A DNA stretch of 45,738 bases, from positions 1 through 45,738 of the forward strand of contig NZ_CALTUR010000002.1 in the NCBI RefSeq assembly GCF_943912555.1, read 5' to 3'. This stretch comes from an uncultured Streptococcus sp. GTDB taxonomy: Bacteria > Bacillota > Bacilli > Lactobacillales > Streptococcaceae. This document shows positions 29,621-38,756 of this stretch, in pieces; position 1 is the stretch's first letter; each line of letters begins with the position of its first letter. The translations under genes and the position numbers were made by a program. The notes under the pieces are model-generated. The model ran no database searches. It worked only from the letters and a program-made list of their open reading frames with translations, and was not told the origin of the DNA.

Positions 29621-30627
29621 TATTTCACAAATTCGTTGGTGAAGCCTTTGTCTGTCAAATCTTCTTTAAGGATACCATTTTCTTTATCCCATTTGTAGAA
29701 GGCATTCCAGCGAGCTGCATCAAATTGACCCCATTTTCCCTTGTCGCTTGCGTATTCTTTTGACAAGTATTTTTGAGATTCGATGACAAAGTCACGTTTT
29801 TCCTGAAGTTCAGGTGCATTCTTAATGAGGATATCTGCCGCTTCCTCTGGATGCTCCATAGCATATTGGTAACCTTTTTTGATAGCTTGGATGACTTTAC
29901 GAGCTTCTTCTTTATTGTCTTTCAGATAGTCGTTGTTTGCGATGATAACTGGTGAGTAGTAGTCAAACTCCTTGACATAGTCTTTCAAGTACAAGAAGTT
30001 AGCATCTACGCCTTGAGATTTTGCAAGGATACCATCCCATCCGTAGTAGATCCATGCAGTATCAAATACTCCATTAGCAATCGGTGTGATAGAGTTTGAG
30101 TCGTTGTTTGGTACTTTTTCAACCTTCTCAAAGTCCCCACCTTGTGATTCTACCAAGGTTTTCAACATAGCAAGTTCAGTTGGGTCATTCCAAGTTCCGT
30201 ATTTCTTACCAACCAAGTCTTTTGGACTAGCTACATTGTCAGATTTACGAGAAATGATTCCTGATGTATTGTGTTCAACAATAGCTGCAACGGCAGTAAT
30301 TCCTGCACCTTTTTCCAATTTCTTAGCCATGTAGTCTTGGAAATACACTGCAAATGGCGCCTTACCATTAATGACTAAGTCAGAAGAACTTTCTTCTGGT
30401 GGCAATTTCAAATCAACATCCACTCCAGCTTCTTTGAAATAACCTTTTTCCTTGGCAACATAAAGTCCTGTGTGGTTAGTATTTGGTGTCCAGTCTAGGA
30501 TAAAGTCAATTTTCTTGAGTTCTGCCTCTTTGTTGTCCTTAGAAGCAGTTCCTTGACCACAAGCTACAAGCACAACAGCTACAAGAGCTGTCACAAGCGT
30601 TAAAAACACTTTCCATGTTTTTTTCAT
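29620..30627 (-). CDS. thiY: Pyrimidine-precursor binding lipoprotein (ThiY-like)
   Basis: Substrate-binding lipoprotein of the NMT1/THI5 family, which captures thiamine pyrimidine precursors outside the cell. I chose the ATG at MKKTWKVFLTLV, 27 codons inside the longest frame, since it starts a proper lipoprotein signal with the lipobox LVAC near residue 22 and has a GAGGAAAT ribosome site. The mature domain opens with the family pattern KIDFILDWTPNTNHTGLYVA. At 335 aa it is a usual size. Confidence 0.87.
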   Translation of the reverse strand: MKKTWKVFLTLVTALVAVVLVACGQGTASKDNKEAELKKIDFILDWTPNTNHTGLYVAKEKGYFKEAGVDVDLKLPPEESSSDLVINGKAPFAVYFQDYMAKKLEKGAGITAVAAIVEHNTSGIISRKSDNVASPKDLVGKKYGTWNDPTELAMLKTLVESQGGDFEKVEKVPNNDSNSITPIANGVFDTAWIYYGWDGILAKSQGVDANFLYLKDYVKEFDYYSPVIIANNDYLKDNKEEARKVIQAIKKGYQYAMEHPEEAADILIKNAPELQEKRDFVIESQKYLSKEYASDKGKWGQFDAARWNAFYKWDKENGILKEDLTDKGFTNEFVK

Positions 30628-30664
30628 TTTGATTTCCTCTTTTCTTTTTTGAAACATTCTAATT

Positions 30665-31426
30665 CTACGAACGTTTCCATTTAATAACATATTTTTCACT
30701 GACATCAACCAGCTTCATACCGAGAAGACTGATAATCGATACCAGAATAATAATAGCAAACATGGTATCATACTGAAACAGTTTCTTGGACTGAATCATG
30801 TAAACACCTAGTCCTTCAAAGCCTCCCAACCACTCAGATACCACTGTTGTGATAAAGGCGTAGGAGACACTAACCCTCAGACCTGCATAAAAGTAAGGCA
30901 GACTGACTGGAATTTTAAAATGCCACAGGATTTGCCAAGGCTTGGCCCGCATCAGACTAAACAAGGTCAGCATATCCTTGTCACAATGCCTAAAACCGTC
31001 CAAAATGCTGACGATGATAGGAAAGGTTGTCGTCAAGATAATCAGGACAATTTTGGGCAAAATCCCATAACCTAGCCACAAGACCAGAATAGGAGCTAGG
31101 GCAATAGTCGGGATAGTCTGAACAACCACCATCATAGGGTAAATCAAGTCATTGAGCCAAGTCAAACTATCCATGAGCACAGCCATGAGACAAGCAATCA
31201 AGACTCCCAAAATTAGACCTAGCAAAGCCACTCTCAAGGTCGCCCAGCTATGGTGCCAGAGAAATTCTCTATCACGAACAAAGGCCTGGAGAATTTCAAG
31301 AGGTGTCGGCAGGATAAACTTGGGGAGAAGTTTAAGAAAACCTGCTAACTGCCAAATTGACAAGACTCCGAGAAAACCCAATAGACTAATGTGTCGTCTC
31401 AGTATACTTTTCAAGTTTCTCATCAA
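30665..31426 (-). CDS. thiX: ABC transporter permease for thiamine precursor (ThiX-like)
   Basis: Inner permease of the same importer (253 aa) with about six membrane helices. The binding-protein-dependent transport signature is in the cytoplasmic loop near residues 165-190 (WQILWHFKIPVSLPYFYAGL), which contacts the ATPase. It overlaps the preceding thiamine-binding-domain gene by 41 bases, and 37 bases separate it from the binding-protein gene. Confidence 0.87.
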   Translation of the reverse strand: MMRNLKSILRRHISLLGFLGVLSIWQLAGFLKLLPKFILPTPLEILQAFVRDREFLWHHSWATLRVALLGLILGVLIACLMAVLMDSLTWLNDLIYPMMVVVQTIPTIALAPILVLWLGYGILPKIVLIILTTTFPIIVSILDGFRHCDKDMLTLFSLMRAKPWQILWHFKIPVSLPYFYAGLRVSVSYAFITTVVSEWLGGFEGLGVYMIQSKKLFQYDTMFAIIILVSIISLLGMKLVDVSEKYVIKWKRS

Positions 31427-31676
31427 TACTTAAAATCTCTCCTACATTTATTTTGACATTGGCAAAGACATTATCTGCCTCCTGCCCTGCCACTTCCAGC
31501 GCTTCTTTGAGAATGCGCATAAGCTCATCAAACTCCCCTTCCAAGACCGTTTCAAATGGTGTCACCACCATAGTCACTTCTTGAGCTTGCAGATAAGCAA
31601 TGACCTGATCAATAACAGCTATCCGATCAATCCCCTGTGATAGGGGTAAAACTTGCAAGGCAATGCTTGCTTTCAT
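31386..31676 (-). CDS. MTH1187/YkoF-type thiamine-binding domain protein
   Basis: A 96 aa protein of the thiamine-binding (MTH1187-like) ferredoxin fold family. Typical features are the start MKASIALQVLPLSQG and TPFETVLEGEFDELMRIL in the middle. I chose the ATG at MKASIAL, 17 codons inside the longest frame: AGGAGG lies seven bases before it, and the longer start would lie inside the riboswitch terminator. First gene after the TPP riboswitch. It may bind thiamine or the pyrimidine in the cytosol and hand it on or sense it. Confidence 0.82.
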   Translation of the reverse strand: MKASIALQVLPLSQGIDRIAVIDQVIAYLQAQEVTMVVTPFETVLEGEFDELMRILKEALEVAGQEADNVFANVKINVGEILSIDEKLEKYTETTH

Positions 31677-31706
31677 AACAACCTCCTCTTCTCGTTTTCC
31701 TTTGAC

Positions 31707-31740
31707 AAAAAGAAAAACCTTTCCCATATATGGAAAAGGT
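31707..31740 (-). terminator. Expression-platform terminator of the TPP riboswitch
   Basis: On the minus strand ACCTTTTCC and GGGAAAGGT form a stem followed by TTTTCTTTTT, between the aptamer and the first gene. Its strength suggests the switch works by premature termination when TPP is bound. Confidence 0.85.
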
Positions 31741-31759
31741 GCAGAATAGACTAAGTATC

Positions 31760-31837
<78 letters not shown>

Positions 31838-31852
31838 ATATTATATGGACAT

Positions 31853-31881
31853 ATAATAGCGCAAAATAAAAAAAATGTCAA
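31853..31881 (-). promoter_or_regulatory. Promoter of the riboswitch-controlled operon
   Basis: On the minus strand TTGACA (31876-31881) and TATTAT (31853-31858) are 17 bases apart, with the -10 about 17 bases upstream of the riboswitch. Confidence 0.85.
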
Positions 31882-31929
31882 GGAAACTGCTTACAGAAAA
31901 GAGCAGGAAATTTTTCCTACTCCAATTTT

Positions 31930-33048
31930 CTATACTCTCACACCATCACTATTTACTCTATAGCCATCCACCGTCGTATTAACAGCTAAGGCACCTGAAG
32001 AGTAAGAATAATACCACTTACCAGAGACTTGATACCAGCCTGTTTTCATTGCCCCTGAACTATCTAGATAATACCACACTCCATTTTCCTTTAACCAGCC
32101 TGTCTGCATTTCACCAGATGATTTCAAATAATACCAGCTAGAACCATCCTTCAACCAACCTGTTGATTTAGAACCATTTGATTTGAAGTGATACCAACTA
32201 CCATTTATTTTCTTCCAACCAACAGTTGAACTACTATTGGATCCATAGCCAGAGCTATTTCCTGATTGATTCTGATAATTCTGTGAAGAAGTCACCCCCT
32301 CTAGCTGGATATAGCGACGACTTCCATTATAAGCCGTATAACTCAACCATTTGTACCCATCTTTTTCGAGAATTTGATCATAATGAACATTCTCCCCAGG
32401 ATAATAGTAATCAATCGCAGTTGCGCTAGCTAGAGGCTGATTTTTGATAGCAGCCTTAGCCTTAAAATAATGTGTTCCCCCTGTTGAAGTTGAGGATTGA
32501 CTATTTCCAACACTGCCACCAGCCAAATCTTTAAAATGAATAAAACCGGTCATAGTATTGGCTTTAACGACGCGCTTGTTATAAGATTCTCTTATTCCAT
32601 AGTTGTATTCTTCAATCTCAATCTCATCTCCCACTACATTTGACACCCAAGCAACATGACCATAAGTTCCTGCAGTAGACCAAGCAATGGAGCCAATAGC
32701 TGGTGTATTGTCTACACGATATCCTTCACGACGAGCACGATAGCCCCATTCATTCGCATTTCCATAAGCTGCCGGAATCTCAAAACCATTGACATTACTC
32801 AAACGAAAAGCTGCAAAAGAAGTACACTGACGAGAATACATGCGCCACTTATCAATCTCCTGACTCCCATTTTTATAATAAGTAGGATAATCATCCCCAC
32901 GCGCAATCGATCCATTTCCTCCGGAATAGGCATATACACTATCACCCGCTGCTAGCATCAATCCTACTACTAAAAAAGGAACAACCTTTTTAACTGATTT
33001 TCTAAAAGAAAACCCTGTCTCTGTTACTTTGAATGGTAAAACTTTCAT
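31930..33048 (-). CDS. cbpD: CbpD competence-induced choline-binding murein hydrolase
   Basis: Secreted hydrolase that lyses non-competent sister cells (fratricide) during competence. Signal peptide: a long N-region with FSFRKSVKKVV, hydrophobic core, cleavage near VYA (about residue 40). A CHAP domain follows (about 55-175) with catalytic Cys in SRQCTSFAAF and His in YGHVAWVSN; then one SH3b domain (about 190-260) and about four choline-binding repeats (WYHFKSNGSKSTGW, WYYLKSSGEMQTGW and so on) at the end. At 372 aa it is shorter than the pneumococcal protein, which has two SH3b domains. Its promoter is separated from it by a BOX repeat. Confidence 0.92.
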   Translation of the reverse strand: MKVLPFKVTETGFSFRKSVKKVVPFLVVGLMLAAGDSVYAYSGGNGSIARGDDYPTYYKNGSQEIDKWRMYSRQCTSFAAFRLSNVNGFEIPAAYGNANEWGYRARREGYRVDNTPAIGSIAWSTAGTYGHVAWVSNVVGDEIEIEEYNYGIRESYNKRVVKANTMTGFIHFKDLAGGSVGNSQSSTSTGGTHYFKAKAAIKNQPLASATAIDYYYPGENVHYDQILEKDGYKWLSYTAYNGSRRYIQLEGVTSSQNYQNQSGNSSGYGSNSSSTVGWKKINGSWYHFKSNGSKSTGWLKDGSSWYYLKSSGEMQTGWLKENGVWYYLDSSGAMKTGWYQVSGKWYYSYSSGALAVNTTVDGYRVNSDGVRV

Positions 33049-33071
33049 TCTTCCTCCTTGAAAATAATATA

Positions 33072-33177
33072 GTACTCAATGAAAATTAAAGATCAAACTA
33101 GGAAGCTAGACGCAGGCTATACTTGAGTATGGCAAGGCGAAGCTGACGTGGTTTGAATTTGATTTTCGAAGAGTATA
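33072..33177. repeat. BOX repeat element (A-C type) in the cbpD leader
   Basis: It runs from TACTCAATGAAAATTAAAG through CTAGGAAGCTAGACGCAGG, then TATGGCAAGGCGAAGCTGACG (boxA core) to GATTTTCGAAGAGTATA. No boxB unit is present. It lies between the competence promoter and the cbpD ribosome site, so it is transcribed as part of the cbpD leader. Confidence 0.9.
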
Positions 33178-33202
33178 AATCGAAGATTGCCTTCACTTAA
33201 AT

Positions 33203-33210
33203 TATTCGGA
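33203..33210 (-). promoter_or_regulatory. ComX (late-competence) box of cbpD
   Basis: On the minus strand TCCGAATA follows a T-rich run, a near match to the cin-box TACGAATA that ComX uses as its -10. It lies about 155 bases upstream of cbpD, with the BOX repeat in between, and overlaps the T-run of the veg terminator. Confidence 0.75.
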
Positions 33211-33244
33211 GAAAAAAAGAAAAAGTGAGAAAATTTCTCACTTT
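33211..33244 (-). terminator. Terminator of the veg/dnaC operon
   Basis: On the minus strand AAAGTGAGAA and TTCTCACTTT form a ten-base-pair stem followed by a T-run; it overlaps the veg stop codon and runs up to the cbpD competence box. Confidence 0.85.
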
Positions 33245-33509
33245 AGTCAAGATAATGAATCAAATTCTTTTCTGTAAGGATATCTGAGTAAGTAAAGGAT
33301 TCAACGTAAACATTGGCTTGTTTATCTCCTTCAACGTTTCCAAATTCAACGATAAATAGGGATGGATAAACCTCAATTAGCTTACCCAATCTATTTTTTT
33401 GGCGCTTACGCCCATTTTCCAAGGTCATTTCGATTACATGACCCTCATGCGCCTTGATTTCCTCTTTAATTTTTTTCATCTTAGCTACATCTGTAAATGC
33501 ATCTGTCAT
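33243..33509 (-). CDS. veg: Veg family protein
   Basis: An 88 aa protein of the Veg family, opening with MTDAFTDVAKMKKIKEEIKAHEG and followed by an SH3-like beta domain (TLENGRKRQKNRLGKLIEVYP). In Bacillus subtilis Veg promotes biofilm formation; the streptococcal role is not defined. It overlaps the dnaC stop by four bases (ATGA) and is followed by a terminator that overlaps its own stop codon. Confidence 0.88.
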   Translation of the reverse strand: MTDAFTDVAKMKKIKEEIKAHEGHVIEMTLENGRKRQKNRLGKLIEVYPSLFIVEFGNVEGDKQANVYVESFTYSDILTEKNLIHYLD

Positions 33510-34864
33510 CTTATTTCCTCCCTTTTTGATATACTTGAAAATTTATTGTATTCTTTTTGGAAAATTAATTCCACCGTTCCACGAGCTCCACTACGGTTTT
33601 TCTCGATAATAACTTCTACCTTATTATTTGGTATGCCTTCCTCTTCTTCACCACCACGCTCATAGTAGTCGTCGCGATAAAGAAAGGCTACGATATCAGC
33701 GTCCTGCTCAATAGACCCAGATTCACGAATATCAGACAAGACTGGCCTCTTGTCCTGACGTTGTTCTACACCACGAGATAGCTGACTCAGAGCAATTACG
33801 GGAACTTTCAGTTCCTTGGCTAGGATTTTCAACTGACGTGAAATTTCTGAAACTTCTTGTTGGCGGTTTTCTCGACCAGTTCCCGTGATAAGCTGCAAGT
33901 AGTCTATCAAAATCAAACCTAGATTACCCGTTTCTTGAGCCAGTTTGCGTGAACGTGAACGAATTTCCGTAATCCGAATCCCTGGCGTATCATCGATATA
34001 GATACTTGCATTCGCTAGATTCCCTTGAGCAATGGTATACTTTTGCCATTCCTCATCGGTCAATTGACCCGTACGGATAGAATGCGATTCTACCAACCCT
34101 TCTGCCGCAAGCATACGATCCACTAGACTTTCCGCACCCATTTCGAGCGAAAAGATAGCAACCGTTTTGTCCAACTTGGTCCCAATATTCTGAGCAATGT
34201 TCAAGGCAAAGGCTGTCTTACCAACCGCTGGACGAGCTGCTAGAATAATCAACTCCTCCTCGTGCAGACCAGTTGTCATATGATCCAAATCACGGTAGCC
34301 CGTCGCAATACCTGTAATATCGGTCGTTTGCTGCGAGCGAGCTTCCAGATTTCCAAAGTTGACGTTCAACACATCTCGAATATTCTTAAACCCGCTTCGA
34401 TTGGCATTTTCACTGACATCAATCAGACCTTTTTCTGCCTGAGCAATGATTTCATCAGCTGGTTGAGAAGCCTCGTAAGCTTGATTGACAGACTCTGTCA
34501 ACTTTGCGATTAATCGCCGTAACATAGCTTTTTCAGCAACAATCTTAGCATAATACTCCGCATTAGCAGAAGTTGGCACAGAATTGACAATCTCAACCAG
34601 GTAAGACAAGCCACCAATATTCTGTAAGTCACCTTGATTATCAAGAATAGTACGAACCGTTGTTGCATCTATAGCATCGCCACGATCTGATAAGTCAACC
34701 ATGGCTTGGAAAATCAAACGATGGGCATACTTAAAAAAGTCCCGAGAATCAATGTATTCTCGCACAAAAACAAGCTTACTCTCATCAATAAAGATAGCCC
34801 CTAAGACGGATTGCTCAGCTAAGATATCTTGAGGTTGTACTCGTAACTCTTCTACTTCTGCCAT
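33506..34864 (-). CDS. dnaC: Replicative DNA helicase (DnaB-type)
   Basis: Hexameric replicative helicase, named dnaC in low-GC Gram-positives, DnaB in E. coli. The N-terminal helical domain (about residues 10-150) binds primase and loader; the RecA-like C-terminal domain has Walker A ARPAVGKTAFALNIA near residue 214 and the DNA-binding ILIDYLQLI near residue 320. At 452 aa it is full length. Downstream of rplI, coupled to veg by a four-base overlap. Confidence 0.95.
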   Translation of the reverse strand: MAEVEELRVQPQDILAEQSVLGAIFIDESKLVFVREYIDSRDFFKYAHRLIFQAMVDLSDRGDAIDATTVRTILDNQGDLQNIGGLSYLVEIVNSVPTSANAEYYAKIVAEKAMLRRLIAKLTESVNQAYEASQPADEIIAQAEKGLIDVSENANRSGFKNIRDVLNVNFGNLEARSQQTTDITGIATGYRDLDHMTTGLHEEELIILAARPAVGKTAFALNIAQNIGTKLDKTVAIFSLEMGAESLVDRMLAAEGLVESHSIRTGQLTDEEWQKYTIAQGNLANASIYIDDTPGIRITEIRSRSRKLAQETGNLGLILIDYLQLITGTGRENRQQEVSEISRQLKILAKELKVPVIALSQLSRGVEQRQDKRPVLSDIRESGSIEQDADIVAFLYRDDYYERGGEEEEGIPNNKVEVIIEKNRSGARGTVELIFQKEYNKFSSISKREEIR

Positions 34865-34907
34865 CAGACTTACCTTCCTTTTACAATATTGTCAAGAAGG
34901 TGTAAAT

Positions 34908-35360
34908 TTACCCTTCTTTCACACGAAGATTGATTACACTTGTGATATCTTGATAGATTTTCACTGGTACATCAATCAAACCAACTGCTCGAATCGGAGC
35001 TTGTACTTGAATATGACGTTTATCAATCTTAATTCCAAATTGCTTTTGCAATTCTTCTGCAATTTTCTTATTGGTAATAGAACCAAAGGTACGGCCATCT
35101 GGACCAACTTTTTCAACAAACTCTACAACAGTTTCTTCTGCTTCAAGTTGTGCTTTAATTGCTTTTGCTTCTGCAATCATCTCAGCATGAGCTTTTTCTT
35201 CAGATTTTTGTTTACCACGAAGCTCACCTACCGCTTGAGCAGTCGCTTCTTTGGCTAGATTCTTTTTGATAAGAAAGTTTTGAGCATACCCTGTTGGTAC
35301 TTCCTTAATTTCGCCTTTTTTACCTTTTCCTTTAATATCTGCTAAAAAGATTACTTTCAT
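34908..35360 (-). CDS. rplI: Ribosomal protein L9
   Basis: Large-subunit ribosomal protein of 150 aa. The N-terminal RNA-binding part opens with [22 protein letters not shown] and is joined by a long charged helix (about residues 40-75) to a C-terminal domain ([16 protein letters not shown]). It overlaps the phosphodiesterase gene by four bases, and dnaC follows 43 bases later. Confidence 0.96.
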   Translation of the reverse strand: MKVIFLADIKGKGKKGEIKEVPTGYAQNFLIKKNLAKEATAQAVGELRGKQKSEEKAHAEMIAEAKAIKAQLEAEETVVEFVEKVGPDGRTFGSITNKKIAEELQKQFGIKIDKRHIQVQAPIRAVGLIDVPVKIYQDITSVINLRVKEG

Positions 35361-37330
35361 TCTTCTTTCTCCTTTTCCTTTATTTCATTTAATACAATTT
35401 CTGTCAGTTTTTCACCTGCTTCTGACAAAGTTAAATCCTTAATTTGAGCTGCAGCTAAATTAAAGTGGCCCCCACCGCCTAGCTCTTCCATAATCCGTTG
35501 TACATTCAATTTACTACGACTTCGAGCTGAGATAGAGATAAATCCTTGTGTATTCTTCGCAAGAACAAAACTCGCTTCAATACCTGACATAGCTAACATG
35601 GCATCTGCTGCCTTACTAATAACAACTGTATCATAGCATTTCGATTCCTGAGCCTCTGCTATCAATACATCTGAACCTACTTTACGCCCCTGTAAAATCA
35701 GTTCGTTGACCTCACGATATTCTTCAAAATCTGTCGCAGCGATTTCTTGGATGGCAATACTATCACTTCCTCTCGTTCTGAGATAGCTAGCAACATCAAA
35801 TGTCCGACTAGTCACTCGTGAGGTGAAATTTTTAGTATCCAGCATCATACCAGCCATCAAGACACTGGCTTGCATACGACTCAGACGATTTTTCTTAGAA
35901 TTCTGGAACTGAATCAATTCCGTTACCAGCTCACTGGCACTACTTGCACCACTTTCAATATAAGTGATAACTGCGTTGTCTGGGAAATCCTGATCCCTTC
36001 TGTGGTGGTCAATGACGATGGTTTGAGTAAATAAATCATAAAAATCTTTTGATAAAGTTAAAGCTGTCTTTGAATGGTCTACCAGAATCAGCAAAGAACG
36101 ATTGGTCACCATCCCCATTGCATCCTTGACAGACAACAACTTCGTAACTCCTTCCTTTTCTAAGAATGAAACAGCTCGTTCAATATCTGGTGACATTTGA
36201 TCTTCATCATAAAGAGCGTAGCTATTTTCAGTCACATTGCTGGCAAATAACTGCATACCTACAGCAGAGCCCAAAGCATCCATATCTAGATTTTTGTGAC
36301 CAACTACAAAAACCTGATCTACACTGCGAATCTTATCTGAAATAGCTGTCATCATAGCGCGCGTACGAGTCCGTGTACGTTTGATTGAGGCAGCAGACCC
36401 ACCACCAAAATAAACTGGATTTTTCGTTTCGTCATTCTCCTTGACAACCACCTGGTCACCACCACGTACTTCAGCCAAGTTCAAGTTGAGCAAAGCAACT
36501 TTCCCTATCTCATCATGATTTCCATCACCATAAGAAAATCCCATACTTAAGGTCAAAGGCAGCTGTCTCTGTTTCGCCTCTTCTCTGAAAGCATCGATAA
36601 CCGAAAATTTATCATTCATCAATCCCTCAAGTACCGTGTAGTCCGTAAATAAATAAAAACGGTCCATACTCACTCGACGGGAGAACATGGCATGCTTCAC
36701 AGCAAATTCTGAAACAAAATTGGCTACAAAACTGTTAATATGACTAATATCAGACTCTGATGTTTCATCTTCTAAATCATCATAGTTGTCAACGGAGACG
36801 ATCCCAATCACAGGTCGACTCGTTACTAACTCAACAGTCGCTTCGTATTCTCCAGACACATCAAAGAAGTAAAGAACTCCAGACACCTTGTCCATATGAA
36901 CCGAATAGCGAGTCTCACCCAAGGTGGCATAAGAACCTGGATTCCCCACAGAAGCCTTGATAATTGTTTGAATTAATGCCACATCAATCTCGCCCACTTC
37001 ATTAGTCAAAATCAATTCAGCATAAGGATTAAACCATTCAACTTCACCTGACGACAAGTCTAATTTAATAACTCCGACAGGCATCTGTTCTAACAAGGTT
37101 GTCAAACTATCTTCAGCTTGGTGGTTTACATACTGAATTTGTTCTACTTCACTCCTTGAGTAGTACTCTCTTTGATGAATGAATAATAAACTATATGAAC
37201 CCAAAATAAGTAGCAAAAGAAATAGCGTTACCAGTGTATTCGTTACAAAAACAAGTTGCACAGATAGCACTCCGAACGCCACTATTCCTAATATTAAGGG
37301 GAAAATAGGACTTACATAAAATTTTTTCAT
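35357..37330 (-). CDS. pde1: GdpP-type cyclic-di-AMP phosphodiesterase (Pde1)
   Basis: Membrane enzyme that hydrolyses cyclic di-AMP to pApA. Two N-terminal membrane helices (about residues 8-52) are followed by a PAS-like domain (about 75-165), a degenerate GGDEF domain (about 170-300) and the catalytic DHH/DHHA1 module: [12 protein letters not shown] near residue 350, VDHSK, and the DHHRRDQDF motif near residue 415; the glycine-rich [12 protein letters not shown] ends the module. I chose the ATG at [10 protein letters not shown], with AAGAGG upstream, giving 657 aa. Coupled to rplI. Confidence 0.94.
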   Translation of the reverse strand: MKKFYVSPIFPLILGIVAFGVLSVQLVFVTNTLVTLFLLLLILGSYSLLFIHQREYYSRSEVEQIQYVNHQAEDSLTTLLEQMPVGVIKLDLSSGEVEWFNPYAELILTNEVGEIDVALIQTIIKASVGNPGSYATLGETRYSVHMDKVSGVLYFFDVSGEYEATVELVTSRPVIGIVSVDNYDDLEDETSESDISHINSFVANFVSEFAVKHAMFSRRVSMDRFYLFTDYTVLEGLMNDKFSVIDAFREEAKQRQLPLTLSMGFSYGDGNHDEIGKVALLNLNLAEVRGGDQVVVKENDETKNPVYFGGGSAASIKRTRTRTRAMMTAISDKIRSVDQVFVVGHKNLDMDALGSAVGMQLFASNVTENSYALYDEDQMSPDIERAVSFLEKEGVTKLLSVKDAMGMVTNRSLLILVDHSKTALTLSKDFYDLFTQTIVIDHHRRDQDFPDNAVITYIESGASSASELVTELIQFQNSKKNRLSRMQASVLMAGMMLDTKNFTSRVTSRTFDVASYLRTRGSDSIAIQEIAATDFEEYREVNELILQGRKVGSDVLIAEAQESKCYDTVVISKAADAMLAMSGIEASFVLAKNTQGFISISARSRSKLNVQRIMEELGGGGHFNLAAAQIKDLTLSEAGEKLTEIVLNEIKEKEKEE

Positions 37331-37349
37331 TCGAAACCTCTTGACACCC

Positions 37350-37355
37350 ATTATA
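37350..37355 (-). promoter_or_regulatory. Promoter of pde1-rplI-dnaC-veg, extended -10
   Basis: On the minus strand TGGTATAAT forms an extended -10 (TG-N-TATAAT at 37350-37358), about 20 bases before the pde1 ATG. The -35 is not conserved. Confidence 0.7.
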
Positions 37356-37416
37356 CCATAATAACCACCAAAAAGCGACTTTTTAAAAGTGTAATCAGTA
37401 ATTCTATCAATTATAA

Positions 37417-37451
37417 GAAAAAGGAGGTTTACAAATCAGTAAACCTACCTT
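37417..37451 (-). terminator. hpf terminator
   Basis: On the minus strand AGGTAGGTTTAC and GTAAACCTCCT pair, followed by TTTTTCTT, just after the hpf stop. Confidence 0.85.
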
Positions 37452-37465
37452 TACACATGTTGAAA

Positions 37466-38014
37466 TTAAGATTCTTTAACCTCTAACAGACCAATTTCGC
37501 CATCCTCACGACGATAAATCACATTGGTTGTCTGATCTTCAACATCCACATAGATAAAGAAATCATGTCCCAACAAATCCATCTGTAGAATAGCTTCTTC
37601 CAAATCCATTGGTTTTAAATCAATTTGTTTTGAACGAACAACTCTAGACTGGACAACATTTGGATCTTCCACCAAAGCATCTGTAAATAATTGACTAGTT
37701 GCTACCTTATTTTTATTTTTACGCTCGATTTTTGTTTTATTTTTACGAATCTGACGTTCAATTTTATCAGTTACAAGGTCAATTGAACCATACATATCTT
37801 GAGACACATCTTCTGCACGAAGAGTAATAGAGCCAAGCGGAATCGTCACTTCCACTTTAGCAGTTTTTTCACGATACACCTTCAAGTTAACTCGAGCATC
37901 CAACTCTTGTTCAGCTTGAAAATACTTTTCGATCTTTTCGAGTTTAGAAACTACATAATCACGAATTGCTTCTGTTACTTCTAGGTTTTCACCACGGATA
38001 CTATATTTAATCAT
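37466..38014 (-). CDS. hpf: Long-form hibernation promoting factor
   Basis: Ribosome hibernation factor (182 aa) that dimerises 70S ribosomes into 100S particles in stationary phase. The N-terminal ribosome-binding domain (about residues 1-110; MIKYSIRGENLEVTEAIRDYV) is linked to the C-terminal dimerisation domain (PMDLEEAILQMDLLGHDFFIY, about 133-175), which marks the long form. Single gene with its own promoter, close to a CcpA-like site. Confidence 0.95.
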   Translation of the reverse strand: MIKYSIRGENLEVTEAIRDYVVSKLEKIEKYFQAEQELDARVNLKVYREKTAKVEVTIPLGSITLRAEDVSQDMYGSIDLVTDKIERQIRKNKTKIERKNKNKVATSQLFTDALVEDPNVVQSRVVRSKQIDLKPMDLEEAILQMDLLGHDFFIYVDVEDQTTNVIYRREDGEIGLLEVKES

Positions 38015-38055
38015 ATGAGTACCTTCTTTCTAAACATTTTTGTTTTTCTGATTTC

Positions 38056-38084
38056 ATTATAACGCTTTCATTTTATTTTTGCAA
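38056..38084 (-). promoter_or_regulatory. hpf promoter with an overlapping cre-like site
   Basis: On the minus strand TTGCAA (38079-38084) and TATAAT (38056-38061) are 17 bases apart. TGAAAGCGTTATAA (38057-38070) overlaps the -10 and resembles a CcpA operator. Catabolite control of hpf would fit its growth-phase role, but it is an inference. Confidence 0.7.
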
Positions 38085-38093
38085 ATTTTTTCC

Positions 38094-38756
38094 TCATCTT
38101 ACAAGGGAAAATGTTTTTACATCCTCAGCACCAGCATCTTCCAGCAGTTTCTTCACATGATTTATAGTTGTTCCAGTCGTATAAATATCATCTATAAGTA
38201 GGATTTTCTTAGGAATGCTGACTCCACTTTTAAGAAAGAAAGGAAGTTCTGTTGCCAAGCGTTCTGAACGACTTTTAGAAGAACTAGCTCTCTCTTCTCT
38301 TTTATCTAATAAATCCAGATACTTGAAACCTGCTGCTTCAACTAAACCTTCAACCTGATTAAATCCTCTGTCAGCATATCTCTCCTTACTTAATGGAATG
38401 ACTACAAATTGATACTCTTTGTACTTTTTCAACTCCTCACTTAAAAATGAAGAAAAAACTTTTCTTAAAAGGAAGTCCCCATCAAACTTATATCGACTGA
38501 AAAAATCTTTCATAGCTTGATTGTAAGTAAAAATCGCTCTATGATTGACTTCAACTCCTTCTTTACACCAAAATTGACAATCTTGACACTTTATTGACAA
38601 TCCTATTTTCATACAGTTTGGACAGTTTTCTTCTCCAATCCTCTCAAAAGTAGAGTCACAGTCTGAACAAAGATAAGAGTCATCATTCTTCAGAAGTAAG
38701 AGACTACTAAAAGTTAAAACAGCCTTCATAGTCTGCCCACATAACAAACACTTCAT
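38094..38756 (-). CDS. comFC: ComFC competence phosphoribosyltransferase-like protein
   Basis: Late-competence protein (220 aa) needed for uptake of transforming DNA, acting with ComFA. Cysteine pairs near the start (CLLCGQ, CSDCDS, CPNCMK, CQDCQFWC) suggest a zinc-binding region. A PRPP-type motif, ILLIDDIYTTGTTI, lies near residue 187. The gene overlaps the end of comFA by four bases. Cytoplasmic side of the DNA uptake machine. Confidence 0.93.
   Translation of the reverse strand: MKCLLCGQTMKAVLTFSSLLLLKNDDSYLCSDCDSTFERIGEENCPNCMKIGLSIKCQDCQFWCKEGVEVNHRAIFTYNQAMKDFFSRYKFDGDFLLRKVFSSFLSEELKKYKEYQFVVIPLSKERYADRGFNQVEGLVEAAGFKYLDLLDKREERASSSKSRSERLATELPFFLKSGVSIPKKILLIDDIYTTGTTINHVKKLLEDAGAEDVKTFSLVR

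Noticed and set aside
31677..31727. Longer start of the thiamine-binding-domain gene
   Set aside because: It would begin inside the riboswitch terminator stem, while the internal ATG has a good AGGAGG site.
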